Origin: Verrucomicrobiota bacterium
Lineage (GTDB): Bacteria > Verrucomicrobiota > Verrucomicrobiia > Chthoniobacterales > UBA6821
Direction: 5' to 3'
DNA: 64,000 nt
Assembly (NCBI GenBank): GCA_021413925.1
Contig: JAIOPL010000002.1
Coordinates: forward strand, 181,263 to 245,262
Positions 10,149 through 19,618 of this stretch are shown piece after piece. A program made the position numbers and the translations under genes. Numbering within the stretch: the stretch's first letter is position 1; each line of letters opens with the position of its first letter. Under the pieces are notes generated by a model. The model saw nothing but the letters and a program-made list of their open reading frames with translations. It ran no database searches and was not told the DNA's origin.

Positions 10149-10757
10149 ATGATCACTTTTGTCGAAGGGATACTGGAAGATGTGCTTCCGAACCAAATCG
10201 TCGTCAATGCTGGTGGAATCGGCTATCAGATTCTCATCCCCTTATCGAGTTACAGCAAACTCTCCTCCACGGGAGCCAGAGTTCGGGTGCTGACCCATCA
10301 CCATGTGCGCGAGGATGCTCAGATCCTCTACGGTTTTTCCTCCTCCGAAGAGCGCGACCTTTTCCGTCTACTCATGGCTCATGTCTCAGGTATCGGCCCG
10401 AAGCTAGCCCTCGCCATCCTGAGTGGGATGGAAGTCGGACATTTCAAATCGGCCGTGGTCACTTCCGATATCGCGGCGATTTCGAAGATCTCCGGAGTTG
10501 GAAAGAAAACCGCCGAGCGGGTCGTGCTGGAACTCAAGGACAAGCTCGGAGTGGCTGCGGAATGGGAGGCGGCAAGCCGTGGAAATGCACCATCGGGCAT
10601 CGAGCGCCATCTCCACGATGCCGTGCTGGCCCTGATATCGCTTGGGTACAAACAGGTCGATGCCCACAAGGCTGTGAAAGCCGTGATGACCAAGCTTTCG
10701 GCCGATTCCTCCGCCGAGGATGTGGTGCGTGAGGCACTCAGGAATCTTCTCTCGTGA
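10149..10757 (+). CDS. ruvA: Holliday junction DNA helicase subunit RuvA
   Basis: RuvA binds four-way junctions and loads RuvB for branch migration. The 202-residue product shows the three expected parts: OB-fold N-terminus MITFVEGILEDV, tandem helix-hairpin-helix (HVSGIGPKLALAIL and ISGVGKKTAERVVLEL) and a C-terminal three-helix domain (DAVLALISLGYKQVDAHKAV). The family begins at MI, so I chose the ATG at 10149 over in-frame ATGs at 10128 and 10140. The stop overlaps the next gene's ATG by one base (TGATG). ruvB and ruvC are not in the window. Confidence 0.95.
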   Translation: MITFVEGILEDVLPNQIVVNAGGIGYQILIPLSSYSKLSSTGARVRVLTHHHVREDAQILYGFSSSEERDLFRLLMAHVSGIGPKLALAILSGMEVGHFKSAVVTSDIAAISKISGVGKKTAERVVLELKDKLGVAAEWEAASRGNAPSGIERHLHDAVLALISLGYKQVDAHKAVKAVMTKLSADSSAEDVVREALRNLLS

Positions 10758-12085
10758 TGGCCCTCACCCCCACGACGAAACCTGCTCCAGTCGCGCTTGA
10801 GGAACTGCGTCGCCGTGTTCCGGAGGGCGAACTCTTCGCCGGGAAGGAATGGCGATGGGCTCCTTCGCCCTACAGTCTGGATGCCAAACTCGCCCGAGAG
10901 CTTGAATCCATGGGCCACCGTCTACTCCAGTTCGCAGAGGCCTGCGATCTCCTTTACAGGCAGAGCGTCGACGGGCGTCAACCCTCTTGGATCGCGGAGC
11001 TTCTCGATCGGGGAAAGCCTCCAGAGGTTGTTGCGCTTGGCAGGAATTCCGCCTTCCGTGGCCAAATTGCTCGGGTGATCAGACCCGATCTCATCCTCAC
11101 GGAGGAAGGATTCTCGATCTGCGAACTCGATCAGATCCCCGGGGGGATCGGCCTCACCGGATGGTTGAATGAAACCTACGCATCCTTCGGCTTCGACGTG
11201 CTCGGAGGCCCTGAAGGGATGCTCGAAGGATTTTCCTCGTTGCTACCTGGGGGAGAGATCGTTGTTTCCGAGGAGGCTGACACTTACCGACCCGAGATGG
11301 AATGGCTGGCTGCGCGTCTCACCAGAATGAGCCTGGAACGGGGAGGAAATCTCCTTTGGAAAGTTGCTGATACCTCTTCACGCGATGAATGGAGTGGCAA
11401 TATTTACCGCTTCTTCGAGATGTTCGATCTTCCCAATGTGCCTTGCGCTGAGAGCCTCTTCCATAATGCCTGCCAGGGACGTGTCTCTGTTACCCCTCCG
11501 CCCAAGGCGCAGCTTGAGGAGAAACTTTGGATGGCACTCTTCTGGATGGCTCCGCTCCGTGAGTTCTGGATGCGTCAGCTCGGTGAGCGTGGAATGCAAT
11601 CCTTGCAAAAGTGGATCCCCTATACCTGGGTGCTCGATCCATGCACGCTTCCCCCGAACGCTGTCTATCCACGGCTTGAGATTCAGAATTGGAAGGAGTT
11701 GGGAGCCTTCAGCCAGAAAGCCCGTGATCTCATCATCAAGATCAGCGGGTTCGACGGCCGTGCCTGGGGTGCGAGGGGCGTCTCGCTAGGATCCGATCTG
11801 CCGCGTTTCGAATGGGAAGCAGTGATCGAGCGTGCGTTACAGGAGTTCCCGGAACATCCCTACATCCTTCAGGAATTCCGTCATTCTATCCTCACAGATC
11901 AAACTCTCTACGATGCCGACGGGAACCTCACCACGATGAAGGGGCGCGCGCGCCTGAGCCCCTATTTCTTTGTGAACGACGGAAAAGCCACGCTTGGGGG
12001 TATGCTTGCCACGGTATGTCCTGCCGATAAAAAAATCCTACACGGGATGAGCGACGCCGTGATGGTTCCTGTTGTGGCGGGCTGA
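10757..12085 (+). CDS. Conserved hypothetical protein, translationally coupled to ruvA
   Basis: A soluble 442-residue protein I cannot assign. It contains SICELDQIPGGIGLTGW near residue 120 and, at the C-terminus, RHSILTDQTLYDADGN and KGRARLSPYFFVNDGK; the layout of acidic/Gly-rich loops weakly recalls circularly permuted ATP-grasp (glutathionylspermidine synthase-like) proteins, but no Gly-rich ATP loop is convincing. There is no signal peptide or membrane segment. The ATG overlaps the ruvA stop by one base, so it is expressed with ruvA. Confidence 0.7.
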   Translation: MALTPTTKPAPVALEELRRRVPEGELFAGKEWRWAPSPYSLDAKLARELESMGHRLLQFAEACDLLYRQSVDGRQPSWIAELLDRGKPPEVVALGRNSAFRGQIARVIRPDLILTEEGFSICELDQIPGGIGLTGWLNETYASFGFDVLGGPEGMLEGFSSLLPGGEIVVSEEADTYRPEMEWLAARLTRMSLERGGNLLWKVADTSSRDEWSGNIYRFFEMFDLPNVPCAESLFHNACQGRVSVTPPPKAQLEEKLWMALFWMAPLREFWMRQLGERGMQSLQKWIPYTWVLDPCTLPPNAVYPRLEIQNWKELGAFSQKARDLIIKISGFDGRAWGARGVSLGSDLPRFEWEAVIERALQEFPEHPYILQEFRHSILTDQTLYDADGNLTTMKGRARLSPYFFVNDGKATLGGMLATVCPADKKILHGMSDAVMVPVVAG

Positions 12086-12221
12086 GTGAGGGAAAGCCGC
12101 CCGGCTAGATCTTAGATCTCAGGTCACAATCTAAGCGTTCTGATTATGGACGCGATGAGTAAGAAAGTGGCACCGTTTCTGCATGCACACGCTCGCAAAA
12201 AGGGAGGGGCTGATAACGCAG

Positions 12222-13490
12222 ATGTCTATTGGAAATCGAAATTCTCTGCATCAGAAAGGGAATGAAAGTCGAGGCAAGGGGCTGCTTGATCCTGTTCTCC
12301 GGGGATTGATACGGCACGGTTCTCTGCGAGTCATTGACTGGAGAGGATCTTCGGTCACCTATGGTGATGGTCAGGGAGAGGAGATTGTCATCCGGATTCA
12401 TGATCAGAAAACCGGATGGAGGCTACTTCTTGATCCGCAACTCGAGGCCGGCGAGGCCTACATGGAGGGGCGACTGACAATAGAACAGGGGACGCTCCAT
12501 GACTTCCTCGATCTGCTCTTCCGTTCGATCGGGCTGAAAGCATTGAACTACCCGATGAGTGGAATCACGGAACGACTGCGCGATCTCATGCGTGGTTTTC
12601 ACCAGTTCAATCCGGCTTCACGCTCGCGAAGGAATGTGGCTCACCACTACGATCTCTCGGATAATCTCTACGCGCTCTTCTTGGATGCCGACAGGCAGTA
12701 TTCCTGCGGCTATTTCGCGACCGGTGAGGAGACATTAGAGGAGTGCCAGGAGCTCAAGAAACTTCATATCGCAGCGAAGCTGCTGCTTCGCCCCGGTGAC
12801 AAGGTGCTTGATATCGGATCGGGATGGGGAGGACTGGGGCTGACGCTTGCCGGAAAGTTCGGTGCCGATGTGACGGGATTGACGCTTTCGACTGAGCAGC
12901 ATGCTCATGCCAATCTCCGCGCCTTCCATGCAGGGTTGGCCGATCGTTTGCGATTCGAGATGCGGGACTACCGTCATGAGGCGAGCAGCTATGACAGGAT
13001 CGTCTCTGTCGGAATGTTCGAGCACGTGGGGGTGAATCATTACGGGGAGTTTTTTCGCAAGATCTCGGAGTTGCTGAGAGAGGATGGTGTCGCGCTGATT
13101 CACTCCATCGGCAGGCCGGAGGGGCCGGGACATACGAATCCCTGGATCGCTAAACACATTTTTCCCGGAGGTTATTCCCCGGCGCTTTCCGAAGTCCTTC
13201 CTGAGATCGAGAAAGCGGGGTTGTTTGTAACAGACATCGAGATCCTGAGGATGCACTACGCCGACACCCTGCGGCTCTGGCGCAAACGCTTCGAGTCGCG
13301 AAGGGAAGAAGTCCGAGGCCTTTATGACGAGCGGTTCTGTAGGATGTGGGAATTCTACCTGGTCACCAGCGAGCTCAGCTTCCGGCATCAGGGGCAGATG
13401 GTCTTCCAGATCCAGTTGGCCAAGCGTCCGGATGTTGTCCCCATCACGCGGGACTACATTCACAGCTTTGAGGCCGAAAATAGCGATTAG
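12222..13490 (+). CDS. cfa: Cyclopropane-fatty-acyl-phospholipid synthase
   Basis: Transfers a methylene group from S-adenosylmethionine onto unsaturated acyl chains of membrane phospholipids. The C-terminal methyltransferase domain has motif I VLDIGSGWGGLGLTLA, and SVGMFEHVG and YSCGYFATGEETLEE are typical of CFA synthases; the N-terminal ~120 residues form the usual lipid-binding domain. The ATG at 12222 gives 422 residues; an ATG at 12183 would add 13 weakly conserved residues. The purine-rich stretch at 12201-12210 lies about 12 nt upstream. The 3' end overlaps the convergent lpxK end by 4 bp. Confidence 0.9.
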   Translation: MSIGNRNSLHQKGNESRGKGLLDPVLRGLIRHGSLRVIDWRGSSVTYGDGQGEEIVIRIHDQKTGWRLLLDPQLEAGEAYMEGRLTIEQGTLHDFLDLLFRSIGLKALNYPMSGITERLRDLMRGFHQFNPASRSRRNVAHHYDLSDNLYALFLDADRQYSCGYFATGEETLEECQELKKLHIAAKLLLRPGDKVLDIGSGWGGLGLTLAGKFGADVTGLTLSTEQHAHANLRAFHAGLADRLRFEMRDYRHEASSYDRIVSVGMFEHVGVNHYGEFFRKISELLREDGVALIHSIGRPEGPGHTNPWIAKHIFPGGYSPALSEVLPEIEKAGLFVTDIEILRMHYADTLRLWRKRFESRREEVRGLYDERFCRMWEFYLVTSELSFRHQGQMVFQIQLAKRPDVVPITRDYIHSFEAENSD

Positions 13491-14701
13491 GAAGCCGCGC
13501 TCACCAGGCCTTCGGCCGCCTGACGGAGTTCCTCTCCGTTTGTCTCGGAATCCTCGATGACAGGATGAGGCGGGTGGAGGAGTTGGTTAAGCATCCGATC
13601 CCAATGCTCCTGGCCCTTAATGATTTCAATCTCGATTCTCAGGTAATGAATCGGAATTTCCTGGTTCAGCAGGTGGGGCATCCGCACGGCATCCTTCTCC
13701 GTGGTGATGATGCAGGAGATGCCGCGGCGCGTGCAGCGTTTGATGAAGCGGTCGAGTTCTCGTTTCGAGTAGCGGTGATGGTCAGCAAAGCTCTGGGTCA
13801 GCTCCAGAGAGACACCGAGCCGGCGAAGTCCCTGCTCGAAGCTCTCTGGTGAGGCAATGGCGGAGAGAGCTGCGGCCTTGAGGCCTTGCAGAGAGGAGAC
13901 TGGGATTTTCTTGCCGCTCGAGAAATCCTGAAGTTCTACCGGACGGTGCCGACATTCAATGATGGCGGCTGTTCTGTTATGGAGCCTGATGCGGCGGTAA
14001 AGTTCAGAGAGATCACTTCCGTCGCATTTGGTGATCAGGATATGAGTGGCCCGTCTTAGGTGAGAGGGTGGTTCGCGCAGTGTGCCTCGGGGAAGAAGAT
14101 ACTCGTTACCGAAGGGGGCCTCCCGGTCAATTAGGACAAGGTCGAAGCGACGTTGCAGGCGGAGGTACTGGAGCCCGTCATCAAGGATCAGCAGGTCGCT
14201 TCCTAATTGAGCGATGGCATGGCGTCCGCATTCGACGCGGTCTTTATCAACCACCACTGCGACCCCTCGAAGGTTCTTTGCCAGCATGAAGGGCTCGTCA
14301 CCTGCATTCTTGGAATCCAGTAGGAGAGCCCCTCCTTCGGAGACGACACGCACAGGGGAGGTGTCGTTCCCAGGGATCCGTCGGCGCGTGCTTTTGTATC
14401 CTCTGCTGAGAATTGCAACCTTCCTTCCGCGCATCGAGAGCTCTCGGGCGAGTTTTTCAACGACCGGGGTCTTTCCTGTACCGCCAACCGTAAGATTACC
14501 GATGCTTACCACGGGGCATCCAACCTGGTGCGGTCTCAGTATATTGGAGTAGTAGAGTCGGATTCTGACGGAGACAATGGCGAGATAGAGGAAGGAAAGC
14601 CCACGAAGAACGATTCGGAGTAGGCCTGCTCTTTTTCCGGCCCTCCTCTCCAGGATGACATCGACGGCAAACTGTTCGAGTCTGTCGAGTAGCTGCCTCA
14701 T
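13487..14701 (-). CDS. lpxK: Tetraacyldisaccharide 4'-kinase
   Basis: Phosphorylates the 4' position of the lipid A disaccharide at the inner membrane, so the organism makes lipid A-based LPS. The 404-residue product has an N-terminal hydrophobic anchor (about residues 33-50) and the P-loop GNLTVGGTGKTPVVEKL (Walker A near 73-78), followed by DDGLQYLRLQRRFDLVLID, both diagnostic for LpxK. The start ATG overlaps the thrB stop by one base. The C-terminal ~30 residues extend past the usual end. Confidence 0.93.
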   Translation of the reverse strand: MRQLLDRLEQFAVDVILERRAGKRAGLLRIVLRGLSFLYLAIVSVRIRLYYSNILRPHQVGCPVVSIGNLTVGGTGKTPVVEKLARELSMRGRKVAILSRGYKSTRRRIPGNDTSPVRVVSEGGALLLDSKNAGDEPFMLAKNLRGVAVVVDKDRVECGRHAIAQLGSDLLILDDGLQYLRLQRRFDLVLIDREAPFGNEYLLPRGTLREPPSHLRRATHILITKCDGSDLSELYRRIRLHNRTAAIIECRHRPVELQDFSSGKKIPVSSLQGLKAAALSAIASPESFEQGLRRLGVSLELTQSFADHHRYSKRELDRFIKRCTRRGISCIITTEKDAVRMPHLLNQEIPIHYLRIEIEIIKGQEHWDRMLNQLLHPPHPVIEDSETNGEELRQAAEGLVSAAS

Positions 14702-15561
14702 CAGGATTTGACGATCCTGGCCCCTTTGTTGTCGGCGGCGACAATGGCTATCTTGGCACCCTTCGGTGCAGCTGCGCGCATTGAAGCAGCGATTTTTTTT
14801 GCAGAAACGGCATCAGGGGCAAGGCAGCAGATGGTCGAACCTGAACCGCTAAGCCATCCTCCAATGGCTCCGGCCTGCTCACCCGCTGTGACAACCTCTC
14901 CGAGGAAGGGTACGAGCTTGGCGCGGTAGGGTTGGTGAAGACGGTCGCCGAAGGCTCCCCGTAGCAGTTCGTATTTCCCGGTAGCGAAGGCAGTCGCGAT
15001 CACGGCTGCATCCGCCGCATTAGCTGCCGCATCGCCGATACTGATCGACTTGGGCATGACCTTGCGCGCGTCGGGAGTGGCTACCTCAAAGTCCGGGATG
15101 AGGAGAACAAAGCGGAGTTTTGCCGAGACCGGCAGGCGGATGGGATCGAGATGAGAGCGGGCAATCGTGAACCCTCCAAACATAGCGGGAGCCGCATTGT
15201 CAGGGTGTCCCTCCAGTTCCGCACAGAGGCGATAGATACCGAGGCGTGAGAGAGGATTGCCGCAGAGGGCATTGAGTCCCATGAGGGTGCCGAGACGGAC
15301 CGTGACGCTGCTTCCCAGGCCTCGCGCCTGGGGGACGCTCCCCTTGATTTTCCAGGAGAATGGAAAGGGTGTGAGTCCGCTCCCGAGGAAAAAGCTTTTT
15401 CCCGTGGCCTCCACCATCGCGGGTGAGGCAGCCATCTTTTGCGCAGCAGTGATCGTGACGAGATTTGCCACATCCAGAGCCAATCCAAACGAATCGAATC
15501 CCGGACCCAGATTCGCCGTAGTGCCTGGGATGGAGACCGTGACGGAAGTTATGAGTTTCAT
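14701..15561 (-). CDS. thrB: Homoserine kinase
   Basis: A GHMP-family kinase that makes O-phosphohomoserine for threonine synthesis. The 286 residues start with VSIPGTTANLGPGFDSFGLA, the homoserine kinase signature, and hold the GHMP phosphate loop PQARGLGSSV (77-86) and a C-terminal GGWLSGSGSTICCL loop. The length is slightly under the family's ~300. It is cotranscribed with lpxK (1-bp overlap), and its start lies 11 bp from the 3' end of the upstream tRNA-Ser on the same strand, so the three may share a transcript. Confidence 0.92.
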   Translation of the reverse strand: MKLITSVTVSIPGTTANLGPGFDSFGLALDVANLVTITAAQKMAASPAMVEATGKSFFLGSGLTPFPFSWKIKGSVPQARGLGSSVTVRLGTLMGLNALCGNPLSRLGIYRLCAELEGHPDNAAPAMFGGFTIARSHLDPIRLPVSAKLRFVLLIPDFEVATPDARKVMPKSISIGDAAANAADAAVIATAFATGKYELLRGAFGDRLHQPYRAKLVPFLGEVVTAGEQAGAIGGWLSGSGSTICCLAPDAVSAKKIAASMRAAAPKGAKIAIVAADNKGARIVKS

Positions 15562-15572
15562 CCTTTCGGTAA

Positions 15573-15663
15573 TGGCGGTGAGGGAGGGATTCGAACCCTC
15601 GGTACCCTTTTGGAGTACGGCGCTTTAGCAAAGCGCTGCTTTCGACCACTCAGCCACCTCACC
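15573..15663 (-). tRNA. tRNA-Ser (GCU)
   Basis: Read on the minus strand, a GGTGAGG/CCTCACC acceptor stem, an anticodon stem-loop GCGCT-TTGCTAA-AGCGC with anticodon GCT, a long class II variable arm (TACTCC...GGGTA) and a T arm with GGTTCGAATCC. The discriminator is G and CCA is encoded at 15573-15575. Length is 91 nt including CCA. Confidence 0.96.
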
Positions 15664-15816
15664 TTGATCGCTCTGTAGATTGATGAAGCACTCCGTGATG
15701 GTCAATCGGAAAGCGCCTCATGATTGCACTCGCAAAGCCGCTTTCGTTTGTTAAATTGCACCCGCCGATTTCATGGTCTGTCCTCCCCCAGCATTGTCTC
15801 TTGATCGGTCCATGCT

Positions 15817-17088
15817 GTGAATTCACCCTTATCTCTCGATTCCCAAGATCATCCGGTCACCACCCGAAAACTACCATGGAGCTCATGGATCGCTTCCCGA
15901 AAGCGCCAAGTGGCTTTCTGGATTTTGATCATTGCTGCGGGTGTGCTTCTGACGCATCTGATCGATGGGCATCTGGCGCAGGAATCGGAGGGGAGTGTCG
16001 GGATTATTCGCTCCGGAGCCTGGGGAGATCTTGAGGAATGGGACATTCGTATCGAGCAACCGCAGGAATATGCTGGCTTCGAGAAGACCACTGCCGATGG
16101 TCCGTTCTGGAGCTTTGGCGCCACGACTCGCCAAGCCGTCCATGACCTCCTGATCGGCAGCGGTTGCACCGAAGAACAATCATCCAGCCTGCTTGCGAAA
16201 CGGATGGAGGGTATGGGAGCAATCTTCATCCTGAAGCCTGATTTTGAAACCGTTCTCAATCTTCCCCCAGAAGTCCGCTCCAAGCTCTACCTGCAACTCG
16301 CCCGGAATCCGGCAAACCGTTTCCAGGAAACACCCTATTTTATACCCAACGGCGATGTTGACAAATTTTTCGACACCCATCATTTCTCGGATGAAAAAGC
16401 GAAGGGCATCATGAAGCGCCTGCTTTATCAACGGAACGGATTCACCTACTTCAGCGATCCTGAGTCAGTTATCAAGGGACTCGATTCCGATCAGGAGCGA
16501 GGTGATTTTCTCAGGAGCCTGACGAGTCAGAATGCCATACTAGCTCGACTTCTCATCCGATCCGACTCCGATATCGATAAGCCCCTTAACTACTGGGCCC
16601 TCTCGATGCCAGGAGTATTGTTGAAGGATCTGAAGCCGCTGTTCGAGTCGCAGAAACGGCTTCCCCACGGCGGATCTCTCAGTCTGCTCTATGCCCTGCC
16701 TCCGATAGCTCGTGACAGACTTTACACCTCTCCGTTGCCCCCATCGGATGGGGATCCCAGGATACCCGACTGTCATTGGACGGCACTTAATTTTTTCAGC
16801 CTTACACCGGATCCTCGCATGAGTGATAACGGCTTTGCGAGTCGCTTCATCACCGATCACTATTATGAGATTGCCAAGCCGAGTACCGCCGGAGATCTGG
16901 TTCTTCTACTGAATTCATCCGGAGGGGTCATCCATTCGGCTGTCTATCTCGCCGATGACGTGGTCTTCACCAAGAACGGCATCAACTATGCCCAACCCTG
17001 GATCCTCATGCATGAGAGGGATCTCGTCGGTACATTTTCCGCGATCAGTCCGGTGAAAGTCGCCTACTTTCGCCGAAGGGGGATGTAG
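15817..17088 (+). CDS. Membrane-anchored hypothetical protein with NlpC/P60-like C-terminus
   Basis: A 423-residue protein with one transmembrane segment (about residues 32-50, QVAFWILIIAAGVLLTHLI) and a large outside part. The C-terminal ~110 residues contain CHWTALNFF, GDLVLLLNSSGGVIHSAVYL and a following PWILM segment; this Cys...His order recalls NlpC/P60-type papain-like peptidases, so peptidoglycan cleavage is possible. That is only pattern resemblance. The middle region is unrecognised. Confidence 0.6.
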   Translation: MNSPLSLDSQDHPVTTRKLPWSSWIASRKRQVAFWILIIAAGVLLTHLIDGHLAQESEGSVGIIRSGAWGDLEEWDIRIEQPQEYAGFEKTTADGPFWSFGATTRQAVHDLLIGSGCTEEQSSSLLAKRMEGMGAIFILKPDFETVLNLPPEVRSKLYLQLARNPANRFQETPYFIPNGDVDKFFDTHHFSDEKAKGIMKRLLYQRNGFTYFSDPESVIKGLDSDQERGDFLRSLTSQNAILARLLIRSDSDIDKPLNYWALSMPGVLLKDLKPLFESQKRLPHGGSLSLLYALPPIARDRLYTSPLPPSDGDPRIPDCHWTALNFFSLTPDPRMSDNGFASRFITDHYYEIAKPSTAGDLVLLLNSSGGVIHSAVYLADDVVFTKNGINYAQPWILMHERDLVGTFSAISPVKVAYFRRRGM

Positions 17089-17141
17089 CGCCTTTTCTGT
17101 AATGGAGAAGTCTTGATAGTAGTTGGGTTTAAAAACCCGGG

Positions 17142-17504
17142 TCAGGGAAGATGATTTCTGAAGACAATGACAGCGACGGCAACCGAGATCAGTGCGGTGA
17201 TTAGTACTCCGCCGGCAGCGACATCCTTGGCCTTGCCGATCCGCTCCCTCTGCTCGAGTGAAACCTCATCGGCTAGAAACTCCAATGCCGTGTTGAGAGC
17301 CTCCGCCATCCAGACCATGCCGATGCAGAGTAGGATGGCCACCCATTCCCATCGCCTAAGATGGAGAATCTTACCCGCAATCAGCACGGCCACGGTTGCC
17401 AGAGCGTGGAGCTGGGCGTGGGGCTGGGTTAGCAAGAGAACCTTCAGACCATTGAATGCATAGCCGAAGCTCCGGATACGTGCTTGGAGGAATCGGGTAA
17501 TCAT
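17142..17504 (-). CDS. dgkA: Diacylglycerol kinase / undecaprenol kinase family
   Basis: A small integral-membrane kinase (120 residues) for diacylglycerol or undecaprenol recycling. It has the family signature EALNTALEFLADEVS with the catalytic Glu, then KAKDVAAGGVL, and three hydrophobic segments. Sequence alone does not separate the lipid from the undecaprenol substrate. A perfect 6-bp hairpin (GGGTTT/AAACCC, 17125-17138) sits just past its stop, between it and the convergent upstream gene. Confidence 0.9.
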   Translation of the reverse strand: MITRFLQARIRSFGYAFNGLKVLLLTQPHAQLHALATVAVLIAGKILHLRRWEWVAILLCIGMVWMAEALNTALEFLADEVSLEQRERIGKAKDVAAGGVLITALISVAVAVIVFRNHLP

Positions 17505-17521
17505 GGCTTAGAGCTTGGAGA

Positions 17522-19477
17522 TTAGACTAAGGATTCGGCCGACTCCTCTTTTTCCTCTTCTGCAGCAGGAAGTGAAGCCGAGAGAGTTTCCCACTCCTCC
17601 ATCACCGAGCTGAGGCGTTCCTGAATCCCGGCCAGTTCGCGGTTAAGCTCAAAGGCTTTTCCTCCCGAGTTTTCCAGTTCCATGACTAGTTCCCGCTGAC
17701 GAGTCTCTAGTTTAGTGATGTTCTCTTCTGCGGTTTTGAGACGTGCCTGCTTCTCCCGGATGATTTTATTGGCCGCTTTTCTGGCCTCGGCTTCGGCGCG
17801 ACGCTGTTCCTTGATCTCCTTGAGTCCCATCTTCACTCGTGGTGCTGCTTCCTGAGTTCCTGAAGTCTCCGGACGGTAATCTCCTGGGGCGACAAGTGCC
17901 GCCCGCTCGGAGAGAGCCCCTGATTTTTCGAGGTAGTACTGATAATCACCCGAATAGGAGGTGAGCTTGCCCGCGCTGATATGCAGGACCGTGGTGGCCA
18001 GGGCCCTGATGAAGTGCACGTCGTGGCTGACAAAGAGGAGGGTTCCCTCGTACTGGCTCAGAGCGCCGATCAGGGCGTCGATGCTAGGCATGTCGAGGTG
18101 GGTTGTCGGTTCGTCCAGGAGCAGAAGGTTGGGCGGGTTAAGCAGCAGCTTAACCAGAGCCAGGCGGCTCTTTTCTCCTCCGCTGAGCACTCCTACCGGC
18201 TTGAAGACATCATCCCCACGGAACAGGAAGGATCCCAGAATGGTACGGACTGTCTGTTCCGGAACCGGAGTCTGGGTCTCCATCGCCTCGGCAAGAACGG
18301 TCCTCTTCACATCCAGCATCTCGGTGCGGTGCTGGGCAAAGTAGCCGATCGAGAGGTTATGGCCAGGAGTGACAGTGCCGGCTTCCAGTGGGAGCATCCC
18401 CGCCAGGATCTTGAGCATGGTGGATTTGCCGGCGCCGTTCGGTCCCACGAGAACGGTCCGCTGACCCTTCTCGACTTCGAGGTCGAGGTGGGAATAGACG
18501 ACATGAGAGCCGTAGGCCTGTTTGACTCCTTCCAGTGTGATCACCCGCTGGCCACTCCGTTTAGGCTGGGGGAAAGAGAAGGAGACCGTTGCATCGTCGC
18601 GCTCCGGAGCATCGATTTTTTCCATACGCGCCAGCTGCTTGATTCGGTCTTGGGCCTGGGAAGCCTTGCTCGCCTTGGCTCGGAAGCGGTCGATGAAGCG
18701 CTGGAGTTCCGCGATCTCACGTTGCTGGTTCTTATAGGCGGCCAAGTGCTGCTCTTCTCGGGCGGCCTTCTGGGCCAGGTAGTCGTCGTAGTTACCCCGG
18801 TAGCGGTTCAGCTTGCGATTGCGGATTTCGAGGATGCCCACGCAGATCTCATTCAGGAACTCACGGTCGTGTGAGATCGCCAGGATGGCTCCGGAATATT
18901 TCGAGAGATAGCTCTGGAACCACCCGAGTGACTCAAGATCGAGATGGTTCGTCGGCTCATCGAGCATCAGGATATCAGGCTCCATCACCAGAAGGCGCGC
19001 CAGATGGGCGCGCATGATCCAGCCGCCGCTGAGTGTGCGTGCCGGCTTATTGACATCCCCTTCACGGAAGGCGAGACCGCTCAGGATCCGCTTTGCCTTG
19101 ACCTGAAGTGAGTGGCCGTCGAGTTCAACGAAACGTCCCGCTCCCTCATGGTGAAGGGGATCCTCCTCGGTGTGCTCCCTCATCTGTCGCTGGGCCTCCT
19201 CCATGTCGGTGGAAATATTGGTGGCAAGTTCCAGGACGGTCTCATCTCCCGATGGGGCGCTCTCCTGCGGCAGGAATCCGATCGTGACGCTTCTCTCCAA
19301 GGCCACTGTTCCGGAGTCCGGGGCGGCCTCTTTGAGAATCAGCGAGAAAAGCGTCGATTTGCCCGCTCCATTGGCACCGATGAGTCCAACACGGTCTCCG
19401 CGGTTAATCTGTAGGGAGGCCTCTTCGAAGAGGGCTCGTCCGCCATAGGATTTGGAAAGACCGGAAGCTGTCAGCAT
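17522..19477 (-). CDS. ABC-F family ATPase (Uup/YheS-like)
   Basis: A soluble tandem ATPase of 651 residues. Both halves have full nucleotide-binding motifs: Walker A GANGAGKST and GPNGAGKST, signatures LSGGWIMRAHLARLL and LSGGEKSRLALVKLL, Walker B MLDEPTNHLD and LLDEPTTHLD. A linker of charged helices lies between them, and a C-terminal coiled coil covers about residues 535-640, rich in K, E and R. There is no membrane domain. ABC-F proteins act on the ribosome or in DNA handling; the Uup-like C-terminal coiled coil favours that subgroup. It probably shares a transcript with dgkA (17 bp apart). Confidence 0.9.
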   Translation of the reverse strand: MLTASGLSKSYGGRALFEEASLQINRGDRVGLIGANGAGKSTLFSLILKEAAPDSGTVALERSVTIGFLPQESAPSGDETVLELATNISTDMEEAQRQMREHTEEDPLHHEGAGRFVELDGHSLQVKAKRILSGLAFREGDVNKPARTLSGGWIMRAHLARLLVMEPDILMLDEPTNHLDLESLGWFQSYLSKYSGAILAISHDREFLNEICVGILEIRNRKLNRYRGNYDDYLAQKAAREEQHLAAYKNQQREIAELQRFIDRFRAKASKASQAQDRIKQLARMEKIDAPERDDATVSFSFPQPKRSGQRVITLEGVKQAYGSHVVYSHLDLEVEKGQRTVLVGPNGAGKSTMLKILAGMLPLEAGTVTPGHNLSIGYFAQHRTEMLDVKRTVLAEAMETQTPVPEQTVRTILGSFLFRGDDVFKPVGVLSGGEKSRLALVKLLLNPPNLLLLDEPTTHLDMPSIDALIGALSQYEGTLLFVSHDVHFIRALATTVLHISAGKLTSYSGDYQYYLEKSGALSERAALVAPGDYRPETSGTQEAAPRVKMGLKEIKEQRRAEAEARKAANKIIREKQARLKTAEENITKLETRQRELVMELENSGGKAFELNRELAGIQERLSSVMEEWETLSASLPAAEEEKEESAESLV

Positions 19478-19618
19478 GATGGAATGATATAGAGAGCGAA
19501 AACGATGGCCTTAGAGGCTATCCTCTTCGAGGAGCTCGAGCAAAAGAAGATTTCTCAACTCATTGCTGGCTCGGATATCGGATCGCCATCTCTCCGGGTT
19601 TTCTGCCATTGTTGCCTG

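Noticed and set aside
17981..18874. 297-codon plus-strand frame opposite the ABC-F gene
   Set aside because: Antisense shadow of conserved ATPase motifs.
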